16,937 bases of DNA, from NCBI GenBank assembly GCA_013153335.1, contig JAADEP010000050.1, positions 1 to 16,937 of the forward strand. Reading direction: 5' to 3'. The position numbers were made by a program, and so were the translations under genes. Each line of letters begins with the position of its first letter. Position 1 is the stretch's first letter. Positions 6,154-13,228 of this stretch are shown here, piece by piece. A model generated the notes under the pieces. That model saw only the letters and a list, made by a program, of their open reading frames with translations, was not told the DNA's origin and ran no database searches. Source of the DNA: Chloroflexota bacterium (GTDB lineage Bacteria; Chloroflexota; Anaerolineae; Anaerolineales; DRMV01).

Positions 6154-7713
6154 ATGTTGCCCCAATCGCCTTTCCCTTGGTCCACCGCGGTACATCCTTG
6201 GCTGAAGCGGTTGGAGGTCGCGTTTTGGCCGCGACACGACGACCCGCTTCTGCACCAAGCTATGGATGGGCTGGCCCGGGCCTTTGAGGCGCTGGGGCAC
6301 CGGGTGGTCGAGCGTCCCGGGCCCGAGACGGACGTTTTGATCGCGTCCGCGCCTTACGGTGAAAACGTCAACTGGCGCCAGGCCCCCATGTTCATCGCCC
6401 GACGCCACTTTCGGTTGCCGCGGCAGCCGTTTATTTGGACCATGTTGGCCGTATCGCCGCAGCGCATCCGCGCGGACCTGCATCACCTGGCCCGGGGCAT
6501 TGCCAAAGACGCGCCCGACCCCGAGGCCTTCCGCTTCCCCGGGCTCGCGCCCAATGCGTATCTCACGCTGTATGAGCAAGGCCGGCGGGGTGGGCCGATT
6601 CTGGCCTTGCAGCGGCTCTTGCAAAGCCAGGCGAAGGCCATCCGCCAGATCCTCATTGTGGGTGAGGAAGAGCCCCATGAGGCTTTTTTGTTCAACCTCG
6701 TGGGGGGCTACCCCCGCATCCCGGCCCAGGACCGGGACTTTTTCTATAAGAATTTGGCCCTGCGGATCACTACCGAGGCGAGTACGTATGAGATTACCCA
6801 GCACGAAGTCGTTGGGGAGCCTATCCCCGCTGCGGTATGGCGCGAGCTGGACACGCCCGAAGCCATGATCCGCGCGGGCTCCGCGTTCGGCCAGCGCGAT
6901 TTCTTCACCCGCATGGTCCGGGTGCAAGACCTGGCCCACGTCCCCATGCTCGATCAGGTCATCGCGAGCCAATATAGCGAAGGTTGTTTCGCCACCTGGG
7001 ACCCCAAACTCGGCGCGCTGATCAGCACCATTACCGGGAGCGCGCGGCCGGTGGATAAGGGCAAGCTCACCGAAGACGAGCTCGCGGTTATTGTGGGCGT
7101 TCGGCCCGATTATTTGGGCGCGCAGGTGCGGCACGTGGAAGGCAAGCGCAACGACCCCCCGTCGTCGGAGGCGGTGGAGTTGTACGACATGGACCGGCCT
7201 TTGCCGCGCATCCCGTGGCAAGGCTATGAGGTGCCGGTCGCGCGGTCGAAGTTGCACAGCCACCGCGGGGTGGCTTCCTATGACCCTGAGGTGGTCGAAT
7301 TCGCGCCGCTGGACCCCGCGTATTACTTCTTCCCGGTATCGTGTTCGACCGCGGCGCAAGCTCTGGCCGTGCGCGCGGCCTTTGGCCGGGCCGAGAGCCT
7401 GCGCAACCCTGAGGACCCGCGGCGCATTGTGTTCACAGTGCTGCCTGGGCACGGCGTGGTCCTGGCCGAGAAGTGGGTCCCGGGCAAAGCGCCCTTCCAA
7501 ACCCTATGGGAGGCCATGGACCGGGGCGAGCTTCAGATCAGCCGTTACGTGCCGCAAGGCCCGTATGGCTATGAACTTGACCCCACGACTGGCCGCATGG
7601 TCTTGCGTGAGGAGGGCATCGGCGGCTTAGAGCCTTTGGGCCCCTTGGGCATCTTCCCTGATATGATCGACGACCTCGAGGAGCACGTTTTGGCCGTGCT
7701 CCAACGGCCCTGA
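6154..7713 (+). CDS. Uncharacterised 519-residue protein
   Basis: I do not recognise a family. The gene is clearly coding: it has an ATG with AAGGAG at seven bases, no internal stop over 519 codons, ordinary codon use for this genome, and a close junction with the next gene. The protein appears soluble, with no signal peptide or convincing transmembrane helix. It has an N-terminal alpha/beta-looking part (to about residue 100, including LEVAFWPRHDD and TDVLIASAPYG), a middle part with helices and aromatic-rich strands, and a C-terminal part with PVSCSTAAQALAVRAAFG and VLPGHGVVLAEKWVP. Trp, Pro, Tyr and charged residues are plentiful, as in enzymes. I tested UbiD-type decarboxylases from memory and saw no matching motif. 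It sits between an SDR and a family 2 glycosyltransferase, so a role in sugar or lipid metabolism is possible but unproven. Confidence 0.82.
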   Translation: MLPQSPFPWSTAVHPWLKRLEVAFWPRHDDPLLHQAMDGLARAFEALGHRVVERPGPETDVLIASAPYGENVNWRQAPMFIARRHFRLPRQPFIWTMLAVSPQRIRADLHHLARGIAKDAPDPEAFRFPGLAPNAYLTLYEQGRRGGPILALQRLLQSQAKAIRQILIVGEEEPHEAFLFNLVGGYPRIPAQDRDFFYKNLALRITTEASTYEITQHEVVGEPIPAAVWRELDTPEAMIRAGSAFGQRDFFTRMVRVQDLAHVPMLDQVIASQYSEGCFATWDPKLGALISTITGSARPVDKGKLTEDELAVIVGVRPDYLGAQVRHVEGKRNDPPSSEAVELYDMDRPLPRIPWQGYEVPVARSKLHSHRGVASYDPEVVEFAPLDPAYYFFPVSCSTAAQALAVRAAFGRAESLRNPEDPRRIVFTVLPGHGVVLAEKWVPGKAPFQTLWEAMDRGELQISRYVPQGPYGYELDPTTGRMVLREEGIGGLEPLGPLGIFPDMIDDLEEHVLAVLQRP

Positions 7714-7725
7714 GGAGTTTGGCCC

Positions 7726-8781
7726 ATGAGCCGGCCCACGTTTTCGATCGTGGTTCCAGTCTATAACGAACGGGAGAGCCTGCCTGAGCTCTACCGCCGC
7801 GTGCGCGCGGTCATGGAATCTTTGGGCGAGCCCTGGGAGCTGGTCTTGGTGGATGATGGCTCGACCGATGGATCGACCGACCTCATCCGGGAGCTGCATC
7901 GCCAAGACCCTGAGCACGTTCGGCCCGTGATCTTCGCCCGCAATTTCGGCCACCAGATCGCGGTCACCGCGGGCATGGATTACGCGCGCGGGTGCGCGGT
8001 CATCATTATGGATGCGGACCTGCAGGACCCGCCCGAGGTTATCCCTGATCTCATCGCGCGCTGGCGCGAGGGCTACGATGTGGTCTACGCGGTGCGGGTC
8101 CAGCGCGAAGGCGAATCGTGGTTCAAAAAGGCCACGGCCGCGCTGTTTTATCGGCTGATTTACCGCATTACCGACGTGCCCATCCCCCTTGATACAGGCG
8201 ACTTTCGGCTGATCGACCGCAAAGTGTTGGCCGTGTTGCGCCGCATGCGCGAGCGCCACCGCTTCATCCGCGGGATGGCCGCGTGGGTGGGGTTCCGCCA
8301 AATTGGCGTGCCGTATCGCCGGGCCCCGCGTTACGCGGGCGAGACCAAATACCCGCTGCGCAAGATGCTCAAATTCGCGCTGGATGCGATCACCAGCTTT
8401 TCGTATTTCCCCTTGCAGCTGGCGACTTATTTGGGCTTTGTGAGCGCGGGGTTGAGCATTTTGGCTATTCCGCTGGTCGCGGTGGCGCGCCTCACGGGCA
8501 GCCAGGCTTTTTATGGCCAGGCGACCACCTTGATTGCGGTGCTTTTTTTGGGTGGGGTGCAGCTGATATCTTTGGGTATTTTGGGCGAATATGTAGGCCG
8601 AATTTACGACGAGGTGAAGGGCCGTCCGCTGTATGTAGTGGCCGAAGCTGCAAATTCCCCCTCCCCCGAAAGCGATTCTTATGCTATGATAGAGGAGCAT
8701 GACGTATGTCACCGCCGTCGGAGCGGTGCATCTAAAAGCCATGGAAAAACGCCCGAGGAGGTAAGCCATGCGACCGAATGA
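7726..8781 (+). CDS. Family 2 glycosyltransferase, polyprenyl-phosphate type (DPM1/GtrB-like)
   Basis: Transfers a sugar from a nucleotide donor, probably to a polyprenyl phosphate at the inner face of the membrane. The GT-A fold shows the opening FSIVVPVYNERESLPEL, DDGSTDGS at 43-50, the metal-binding DADLQDPPE at 96-104, and the RHRFIRGM acceptor-side motif at 177-184. Two transmembrane helices follow (about 229-254 and 265-287), then GEYVGRIYDEVKGRPLYVV, as in GtrB, ArnC and DPM1-like enzymes. After residue about 305 an unusual polar tail of some 45 residues continues, with unconserved-looking composition, and it runs over a promoter-like site and the start of the next gene. The start has GAGGAG at eight bases and follows the previous stop by 12 bases. 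The sugar donor is not predictable. Confidence 0.92.
   Translation: MSRPTFSIVVPVYNERESLPELYRRVRAVMESLGEPWELVLVDDGSTDGSTDLIRELHRQDPEHVRPVIFARNFGHQIAVTAGMDYARGCAVIIMDADLQDPPEVIPDLIARWREGYDVVYAVRVQREGESWFKKATAALFYRLIYRITDVPIPLDTGDFRLIDRKVLAVLRRMRERHRFIRGMAAWVGFRQIGVPYRRAPRYAGETKYPLRKMLKFALDAITSFSYFPLQLATYLGFVSAGLSILAIPLVAVARLTGSQAFYGQATTLIAVLFLGGVQLISLGILGEYVGRIYDEVKGRPLYVVAEAANSPSPESDSYAMIEEHDVCHRRRSGASKSHGKTPEEVSHATE
8682..8690 (+). promoter_or_regulatory. Extended -10 promoter candidate before the DUF2892 gene
   Basis: TGCTATGAT is an extended -10 element (TGn plus TATGAT) inside the extreme 3' end of the glycosyltransferase gene, about 78 bases before the next start. No -35 box is seen. It could let the small membrane protein gene be transcribed on its own. 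Confidence 0.4.
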
Positions 8782-8968
8782 GGCCACGTGGGACCGGGTT
8801 TTACGCGTGATTTTGGGCATCGTGTTGTTGGCGCTCAAGTTCACGGGCGCGGTCACCGGGACGGTGGGATTGCTCGCGCTGATTTTCGGCTTGATTTTCT
8901 TGATTACGGGCTTGATTGGCTTCTGTCCGCTGTACTCGATCTTTGGCTTTTCGACCAAGAAGGAGTAG
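8768..8968 (+). CDS. DUF2892/YgaP-TM-like small inner-membrane protein
   Basis: A 66-residue protein with two hydrophobic helices (about 13-31 and 34-52). The pattern of a leading W-D-R-x-L-R-V-I-L-G-I segment, then LITGLIGFCPLYSIFG near the end, is typical of the DUF2892 family, the membrane part of YgaP-like rhodanese proteins, which here stands alone without a rhodanese domain. Function is not established. In many genomes it lies near sulfur or thiol metabolism genes, and here the next gene encodes a protein disulfide oxidoreductase. The start (ATG with AGGAGG at six bases) overlaps the glycosyltransferase end by 14 bases. A strong terminator follows, so it closes this transcript. Confidence 0.86.
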   Translation: MRPNEATWDRVLRVILGIVLLALKFTGAVTGTVGLLALIFGLIFLITGLIGFCPLYSIFGFSTKKE

Positions 8969-9021
8969 CGTCGAGCGTTTTTCGTTGATGTTCGCCCGCT
9001 TTTGATTTGGGACTGCCCCGC

Positions 9022-9055
9022 CCGCCGTCTGAGAGTGCCTCAGACGGCGGCTTTA
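9022..9055 (+). terminator. Rho-independent terminator after the DUF2892 gene
   Basis: A perfect 12-base-pair stem, CCGCCGTCTGAG with CTCAGACGGCGG around the loop AGTGC, is followed by CTTTAT. The stem is G+C-rich, as expected for a terminator in this genome. It separates the glycosyltransferase run from the disulfide oxidoreductase gene. Confidence 0.85.
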
Positions 9056-9104
9056 TCTGCTCATGCGAGCAACAAACTTTTACGAAGGAAACGGGAGGAA
9101 ATCC

Positions 9105-9818
9105 ATGACGGAGCAACGTCTTCTTAGCCCTGATGTCGCGCAACAAGTGCGCTCGATTTTCGAATCCGAGATGAAGGAGCCGGTGCAAATTTTGTACTTC
9201 ACGACCAGCAGCGGCAACTGCATGTATTGCGATGTTACAGAGCAATTATTGCGTGAGGTCGAGGAGTTGGATGACCGCATCCATTTGGCCGTGTATGACA
9301 TCGATAAAGACAAGGAAATGGCGGAACGTTATAAGATTACGCGCGTGCCCGCGACCATCATCGCGGCCTTGGATGGCGACAAAATCCACGACTACGGCAT
9401 CCGCTTCTTCGGGATTCCCGCCGAGTATGAGTTCAGCTCGCTATTGCACACCATCACTCAGGTTTCGAAGCGGGAATCGGGCTTGAGCCAGGCCACCATC
9501 GACTTCCTCAAGAACCTGAAGGATGACATCAACCTGCGGGTGTTTGTCACGCCTTCGTGCCCTTACTGCCCGAACATGGTCATGCTGACCCACCGCATGG
9601 CCATTGCCAGCCCGCGGGTGACCTCGGAGATGGTCGAGGCCATCGAGTTCCCCGAGTGGGCTGCGGAATATGGCGTGACCGGTGTGCCGCACACGGTGAT
9701 CAACGATGGCCTGGGCACGGTCATCGGCGCGGTGCCCGAGGGCCACTTGGTGCACGAAATCGAGCACGCGCTGATGCATCTGCACGGCATCGAGCACGAC
9801 CACCATCACCACCACTAA
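9105..9818 (+). CDS. Two-domain protein disulfide oxidoreductase (PDO/glutaredoxin-like) with natural poly-His tail
   Basis: Forms, reduces or isomerises disulfides in the cytoplasm, where disulfide-bonded proteins are frequent in thermophiles. Two thioredoxin folds are joined in tandem: the first with C39-M-Y-C42 and the cis-proline motif RVPATI (P82), the second with C152-P-Y-C155 and GVPHTV (P195). CPYC in the second domain is the hallmark of the Pyrococcus PDO group, which also has two active-site motifs. The 237-residue length fits. The protein ends with HLHGIEHDHHHHH, a genomically encoded His run that could bind metal ions. The ATG at 9105 is chosen because GGAGG lies six bases upstream; an ATG at 9063 has none. 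No signal peptide is present. A terminator on each side suggests an independent transcript. Partner reductase is not in the window. Confidence 0.92.
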   Translation: MTEQRLLSPDVAQQVRSIFESEMKEPVQILYFTTSSGNCMYCDVTEQLLREVEELDDRIHLAVYDIDKDKEMAERYKITRVPATIIAALDGDKIHDYGIRFFGIPAEYEFSSLLHTITQVSKRESGLSQATIDFLKNLKDDINLRVFVTPSCPYCPNMVMLTHRMAIASPRVTSEMVEAIEFPEWAAEYGVTGVPHTVINDGLGTVIGAVPEGHLVHEIEHALMHLHGIEHDHHHHH

Positions 9819-9826
9819 GCTTTCAG

Positions 9827-9857
9827 CATCGCGGCTCTTCGGAGCCGCGATGTTGTT
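9827..9857 (+). terminator. Rho-independent terminator with UUCG loop
   Basis: A perfect 11-base-pair stem (CATCGCGGCTC with GAGCCGCGATG) closed by the very stable UUCG tetraloop is followed by TTGTT. It begins nine bases after the stop codon of the disulfide oxidoreductase gene and should end that transcript. Confidence 0.87.
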
Positions 9858-9936
9858 AAAACGCGCCCCACCCAGGCCGAGGGCTTCTGGGTAGGCTCTG
9901 GAGACTGCGGATCTTCATCGAACCAGAGGAGGACCT

Positions 9937-10533
9937 ATGGCCCGTCGTTCCCGTCGCCGGAAGCGCAACGTATGGCCCGGCTTGTTGGCTGGTCTGGGCG
10001 TGATTTTGGTCGGCGTGGCCATTGGCATTTACGCTCGCCGCGCGACGTCGCAGCCTGTGACCGAGACCACGTCGTCGGGCAAACCGCCCATCAATCAGCC
10101 CGCCAGGGTCAACCTGCCGGTGCCCGATTTGCCCGAGCTGACCACGTTGGATGGCGAGCCCGCGCGCCTCGCGGATCTCAAGGGAAAAGCGAAGGTGCTG
10201 ATCATCAACCTTTGGGCTACGTGGTGCCCACCGTGCAAGGCCGAAATGCCCGACCTCAATGCTTATTATCAAAAGCACAAGGACGAAGGCCTGCTGTTGA
10301 TCGGCATCAACATTGGTGAGGACGAGGCTCAAGTCCGGCCTTTTGTGGAAGCGTATCGGTTGAGCTTCCCCATTTGGCTGGACCCGAAAGGGGTGAGCAC
10401 GGGCGCCTTCCGCACCCAAGGGTTGCCCAGCACCTTTGTGATCGACCAGGATTGGCGCATTCGGCTCATCTGGTACGGGCGCACGAACCTCGACCTGCTG
10501 GAACAATACGTCACGCCGATGTTGTCGCAATAG
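9937..10533 (+). CDS. Membrane-anchored TlpA/ResA-like thioredoxin
   Basis: Extracytoplasmic thiol-disulfide oxidoreductase of the TlpA/ResA/CcmG group, 198 residues. A basic N-terminus (RRSRRRKR) precedes one hydrophobic segment (about 13-32) that acts as an uncleaved anchor, then a linker, then the thioredoxin domain with PDLPELTTLDGEP, the active site W96-C97-P98-P99-C100 in NLWATWCPPCKAEMP, and the cis-proline motif GLPSTFVID. ResA and CcmG keep apocytochrome c cysteines reduced for heme attachment. The ccmC and ccmD genes are about 4 kb away on the other strand, so a link to cytochrome c maturation is plausible, but a general thiol reductase is equally possible. GGAGG precedes the ATG by four bases. 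It follows the UUCG terminator, but no clear promoter was found in the 80-base gap, which contains an imperfect hairpin (9870-9892). Confidence 0.93.
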   Translation: MARRSRRRKRNVWPGLLAGLGVILVGVAIGIYARRATSQPVTETTSSGKPPINQPARVNLPVPDLPELTTLDGEPARLADLKGKAKVLIINLWATWCPPCKAEMPDLNAYYQKHKDEGLLLIGINIGEDEAQVRPFVEAYRLSFPIWLDPKGVSTGAFRTQGLPSTFVIDQDWRIRLIWYGRTNLDLLEQYVTPMLSQ

Positions 10534-10649
10534 CGCGCGGCGGCTTGCCTTTATCCGGCCCGAACGTCGCCTTTCGCCGCCAAAGACCGTGCCGGGAGTT
10601 GAGTCCGATTCCGGCGGGAAGGGGTATATCCAAGCCACAGGAGGCATCC

Positions 10650-11117
10650 ATGGAAGCCAGAGTACAGCTCTTGCGCAAGATGGCGTTTGACGCGACCTCG
10701 GGGAGCGGGCATCACCTTCTTATGGACGCGGCCGATAAAGTCGGCGGCGAAAATCGTGGTCCGCGGCCAATGGAATTCATCTTGCTCGGCATTTTGGGCT
10801 GCACCGCGATGGACGTCATTTCCATCCTGCGCAAGAAGCGCCAGGTTGTGACCGATTTTGAGGTCAAAGGTCACGCCGAGCGGGCCGAGCAGCACCCGAA
10901 AGTTTTCACCCACATCACCGTCGAATATCACGTCGTGGGCAAAGACGTCCAAGAGAAAGCCGTGCGACGTTCCATCGAACTTTCCGCAGTGCGTTATTGC
11001 CCGGCGCAAGCCATGCTCAAAGAAAAAGTCCCCATGCGCTACCTGTATTACATCTACGAAGACACCCCCGACGGCCCCCAACTCCGCATCCAGGGCGAGT
11101 GGAAGGAGGAAGGCTAA
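10650..11117 (+). CDS. OsmC/Ohr-family protein
   Basis: A 155-residue OsmC-like protein. Family members are thiol peroxidases that reduce organic hydroperoxides through a pair of cysteines, at dimer-shared sites. Both cysteines are present: C51 in LLGILGCTAMDVISIL, and C117 in SAVRYCPAQAML. The order of an N-terminal strand section, GPRPMEFILLGILGC, a beta section with HITVEYHVVG, and KAVRRSIELSAVRYCP follows the OsmC/YhfA type rather than true Ohr. The ATG at 10650 has AGGAGG at five bases; an upstream extension in the same frame has no such support. It is the third thiol-redox gene in a row, about 120 bases after the TlpA-like gene. Role as peroxidase is inferred from family; the natural substrate is unknown. 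Confidence 0.93.
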   Translation: MEARVQLLRKMAFDATSGSGHHLLMDAADKVGGENRGPRPMEFILLGILGCTAMDVISILRKKRQVVTDFEVKGHAERAEQHPKVFTHITVEYHVVGKDVQEKAVRRSIELSAVRYCPAQAMLKEKVPMRYLYYIYEDTPDGPQLRIQGEWKEEG

Positions 11118-11172
11118 GCGCGGCTGCAAGCCCGAACGCGCCGGGTGAGAGCTCTTCCGCGCCCAGGCCGGG

Positions 11173-12306
11173 TTATTTGGCTTCGAGCAGGCGGAAGCGG
11201 GGTTGGTGGGTTTGCCACCAGGTTTCGAAGACTTGGGCGAGACGCGGATCGTGCACGATGAGGACGTTTTCATCGTTGCGCGTTTCCGCGTTTTTGGTGA
11301 AGTTGTAGGAGCCCAGCACCACGATGCGGCGGTCGATCACCATGACTTTGTGATGGAGTAACCCCGGGCTTTCGTCAATCCAAATCCACGCACCGGCCCG
11401 GGCTAAGGCCCTGAGGTCGTTGCCGCGCGCTTCCAACGCGTTTTCGTCCACGCCCATCTCCACCTGAACCCCGCGCTGGTGCGCTTCGCGCAGGCCTTGG
11501 GTGAGGGTGTCCGAGGTCCAGGTGAAGGCGAGCACCAGCACCCGGGACTGGGCTTGCCGGAGTAGGCCTAGCAGCCGCAGCGCAACGTCGTCGTCGGGCG
11601 AAAACAGGTTCTCGATCAAGATCCCATTGATCTGCAGGCGTGGGTAGGGCGTGTCGGCTCGGGAGGCAGCCCCAAAGCGTCCTTCGCGGAACATCTCCAT
11701 GAATTCGCGGTTGTAATTCTTGGCCAGACGCTCGGATTGGATGCGGATGAGGTTGTTTTCGTTGTGATACGTACCCGCGACCGTGAAGTTCATGGAGCCC
11801 GTCCACACGTCGTAACCGTCGATGACCACGAATTTGTGGTGCATGAGACCTTTATCCCCATCAAGGCGGACGGGGATGCCGGCCGCGCGCAGGTCTTTAA
11901 GCTCAGGCGTGACGTGGTCACGCTCGGCCACGATTTGCACGCGCACCCCGCGCTCGTGCGCGCGCAACAGCGCGTCGCGAAGGCTCCACAAATCCAAATG
12001 ATACGTCGCGACGTTGACCTCGTGTTGCGCTTGGTCAATGGCGCGTGCCAAATACGCGTCCGGGCCGCCGCGCAAGCGGCGCGCGGCCGGGTGGTCGGGC
12101 TGGGTCAGGTAGAGGGTCCATGTCTCGGTCTCATAAATGGCCACCGGGCCCGACGCGGGGACGGGCGTGACCGCGCCCATCAAAATCGGCGGCGGTGTGA
12201 CCGTGGTGGTCGGTTGGGTCAGTCCGCGCCAGGTCAGCAGGCTCGCGGTCACCACGCCGATGAGGGCTAGCGCGATTCGCCAAAACGGGGTTTTCTTCGT
12301 CGGCAT
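11173..12306 (-). CDS. Anchored or secreted phospholipase D-like protein with two HKD motifs
   Basis: A 377-residue member of the phospholipase D superfamily, which cleaves or transfers phosphodiesters (phospholipids, nucleic acids or cardiolipin precursors) through a phospho-histidine. Residues 10-27 form a hydrophobic N-terminal segment, either a signal peptide or an anchor, followed by a Thr/Pro linker, so the enzyme probably acts outside the cytoplasm. Both catalytic motifs are complete: H156, K158, D163 with GSMNFT, and H318, K320, D325 with GSYNFT. Two motifs in one chain make a full active site. It looks like the Nuc/phospholipase type used in nucleic acid or lipid breakdown; substrate is not resolved. 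The ATG has GAGGAG at five bases. It is the last gene of the minus-strand run, 41 bases after its upstream neighbour, and converges with the OsmC gene. Confidence 0.92.
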   Translation of the reverse strand: MPTKKTPFWRIALALIGVVTASLLTWRGLTQPTTTVTPPPILMGAVTPVPASGPVAIYETETWTLYLTQPDHPAARRLRGGPDAYLARAIDQAQHEVNVATYHLDLWSLRDALLRAHERGVRVQIVAERDHVTPELKDLRAAGIPVRLDGDKGLMHHKFVVIDGYDVWTGSMNFTVAGTYHNENNLIRIQSERLAKNYNREFMEMFREGRFGAASRADTPYPRLQINGILIENLFSPDDDVALRLLGLLRQAQSRVLVLAFTWTSDTLTQGLREAHQRGVQVEMGVDENALEARGNDLRALARAGAWIWIDESPGLLHHKVMVIDRRIVVLGSYNFTKNAETRNDENVLIVHDPRLAQVFETWWQTHQPRFRLLEAK

Positions 12307-12347
12307 CGTTACTCCTCAGGGAAGGCCGCGCAGCGCCCGCGCCGTCT

Positions 12348-12764
12348 TTATCGGGCGCCGGGCGGTTTGACCCGTTTGACCTGATCCGCCACGAACAGAA
12401 GCACAGCCAGGGCCATGACCCCCGCGGCCAGCCCGCGGATCGCTTTGGGCAGCGCGACCCCGAACAAACCCGGCACCCACAACACCGCAAGCCCCGCGTG
12501 GTACGCCCACGCGGTCACCCAAGCCAAGGTCTCGTTTCCGCGTGGGCGCGAGCGAAAGCTAAATCGGGGGAAGGCCCAAAACGCGATCGCGAGCGCGAAA
12601 GGGATCATCCAGCCGAAGAGCATCATGAGCCAGTGCGCGGGATAGAGCTGCCACGCCCAACCCCAGGGTAACGCTTTCGCGGCCAGGATCAGGCTTCCCC
12701 AGGTCGCGCCGAGGATGAGATACACCAGGGAAAGGCGCACCATCCACACCGTGAGCCGGGGCAT
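12348..12764 (-). CDS. Small four-helix membrane protein with conserved His (twin B)
   Basis: A 138-residue protein with about four transmembrane helices (approximately 10-30, 40-67, 84-104 and 110-128). The N-terminus MPR...RLSLVYLILGA and the segment YPAHWLMMLFGWMIPFALAIAFWAFPRF match the preceding gene's layout (MPR, SLVWLLLG, H-M-L-T-Y-G-W, F-P), so the two are related. H44 and H89 lie in helices and resemble heme- or metal-ligating positions of cytochrome oxidase subunit I or NnrS-like proteins, but it is much shorter. The TAATG overlap with the upstream gene (the shared A is at 12764) and AAAGGAG eight bases before the ATG fix the start. I cannot name a function. A helper in respiratory complex or cytochrome c assembly is one hypothesis, given ccmC upstream in the run. 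Confidence 0.82.
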   Translation of the reverse strand: MPRLTVWMVRLSLVYLILGATWGSLILAAKALPWGWAWQLYPAHWLMMLFGWMIPFALAIAFWAFPRFSFRSRPRGNETLAWVTAWAYHAGLAVLWVPGLFGVALPKAIRGLAAGVMALAVLLFVADQVKRVKPPGAR

Positions 12765-13213
12765 TAGCCGCGCTCCTTTGGCGAGGTCGAGGCCCGCGCG
12801 GCCCGGGGCCGAGCTGGCCGGGGTTTGAGCCGCAGCCGAGGCCACGCGTTTCGGGTGAAAAATACAGCCGCGAGCCACAGGAGCAGCGCGGACGTGACCA
12901 ACGCAGCCCGCCGGCCTGGGGCCTGTCCCCAGGGCTCGAAGACCACCCGCAGGGCCAATCCCACGTTGAGCGTGACCCACGCGGCCCAGTTCCAACGGTC
13001 GTCCCCGCGGGGGTGATCGCGGCGCAGCAGCGGGAACATCCACATGCCCATGCCAAAGACCAGCTGGGTGAGCCAGCCGTAGGTCAGCATGTGGAGGTAC
13101 ACGGGGAACCAGGCCGCGGGCAGCCAGCCCGCGCTGTGTCCCGCGAACGCGGCCATCCCCAAAAGCAACCAAACCAACGAGGCCCGAATGTAGACCCGTA
13201 CGATCCGGGGCAT
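12764..13213 (-). CDS. Small four-helix membrane protein with conserved His (twin A)
   Basis: A 149-residue protein with predicted helices at about 10-30, 38-60, 75-92 and 102-120, and a basic, Pro/Ala-rich cytoplasmic tail. YLHMLTYGWLTQLVFGMGMWMFP at 39-61 resembles helix II of heme-copper oxidase subunit I and cbb3-like or NnrS-like proteins, in which a His ligates heme; here it is H41. It is a diverged copy of the next gene, with which it overlaps by one base (TAATG). The ATG has AGGAG at six bases and starts 15 bases after the dehydrogenase stop. Function is unknown. The two together could form a heterodimeric unit equal to an eight-helix membrane protein. Confidence 0.82.
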   Translation of the reverse strand: MPRIVRVYIRASLVWLLLGMAAFAGHSAGWLPAAWFPVYLHMLTYGWLTQLVFGMGMWMFPLLRRDHPRGDDRWNWAAWVTLNVGLALRVVFEPWGQAPGRRAALVTSALLLWLAAVFFTRNAWPRLRLKPRPARPRAARASTSPKERG

Positions 13214-13228
13214 GCGCGGCTCCTGGGC

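Noticed and set aside
6064..7500. Minus-strand frame of 478 codons
   Set aside because: Antisense to the 519-residue gene, which has the better start, ribosome binding site and junctions.
6154..7713. UbiD-type decarboxylase assignment
   Set aside because: The expected prenyl-FMN binding and substrate motifs are not visible, so no family name is given.
8699..8764. Possible 21-residue leader peptide before the DUF2892 gene
   Set aside because: An AGAGGAG is present but only one base from the ATG, and there is no runs-of-one-amino-acid signal for attenuation.
7627..8958. Minus-strand frame of 443 codons
   Set aside because: Antisense to the glycosyltransferase with its intact DDGS and DAD motifs; composition is shadow-like.
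9776..9818. Poly-His codons followed by AAGCTT looked like vector tag sequence
   Set aside because: Natural terminator, native codon mix and uninterrupted chromosomal context follow, so I treat it as genuine, while suggesting a check.
11118..11172. Terminator between the convergent OsmC-like and phospholipase D-like genes
   Set aside because: There are only short, imperfect G+C stems and no clear T-run, so I did not list it.
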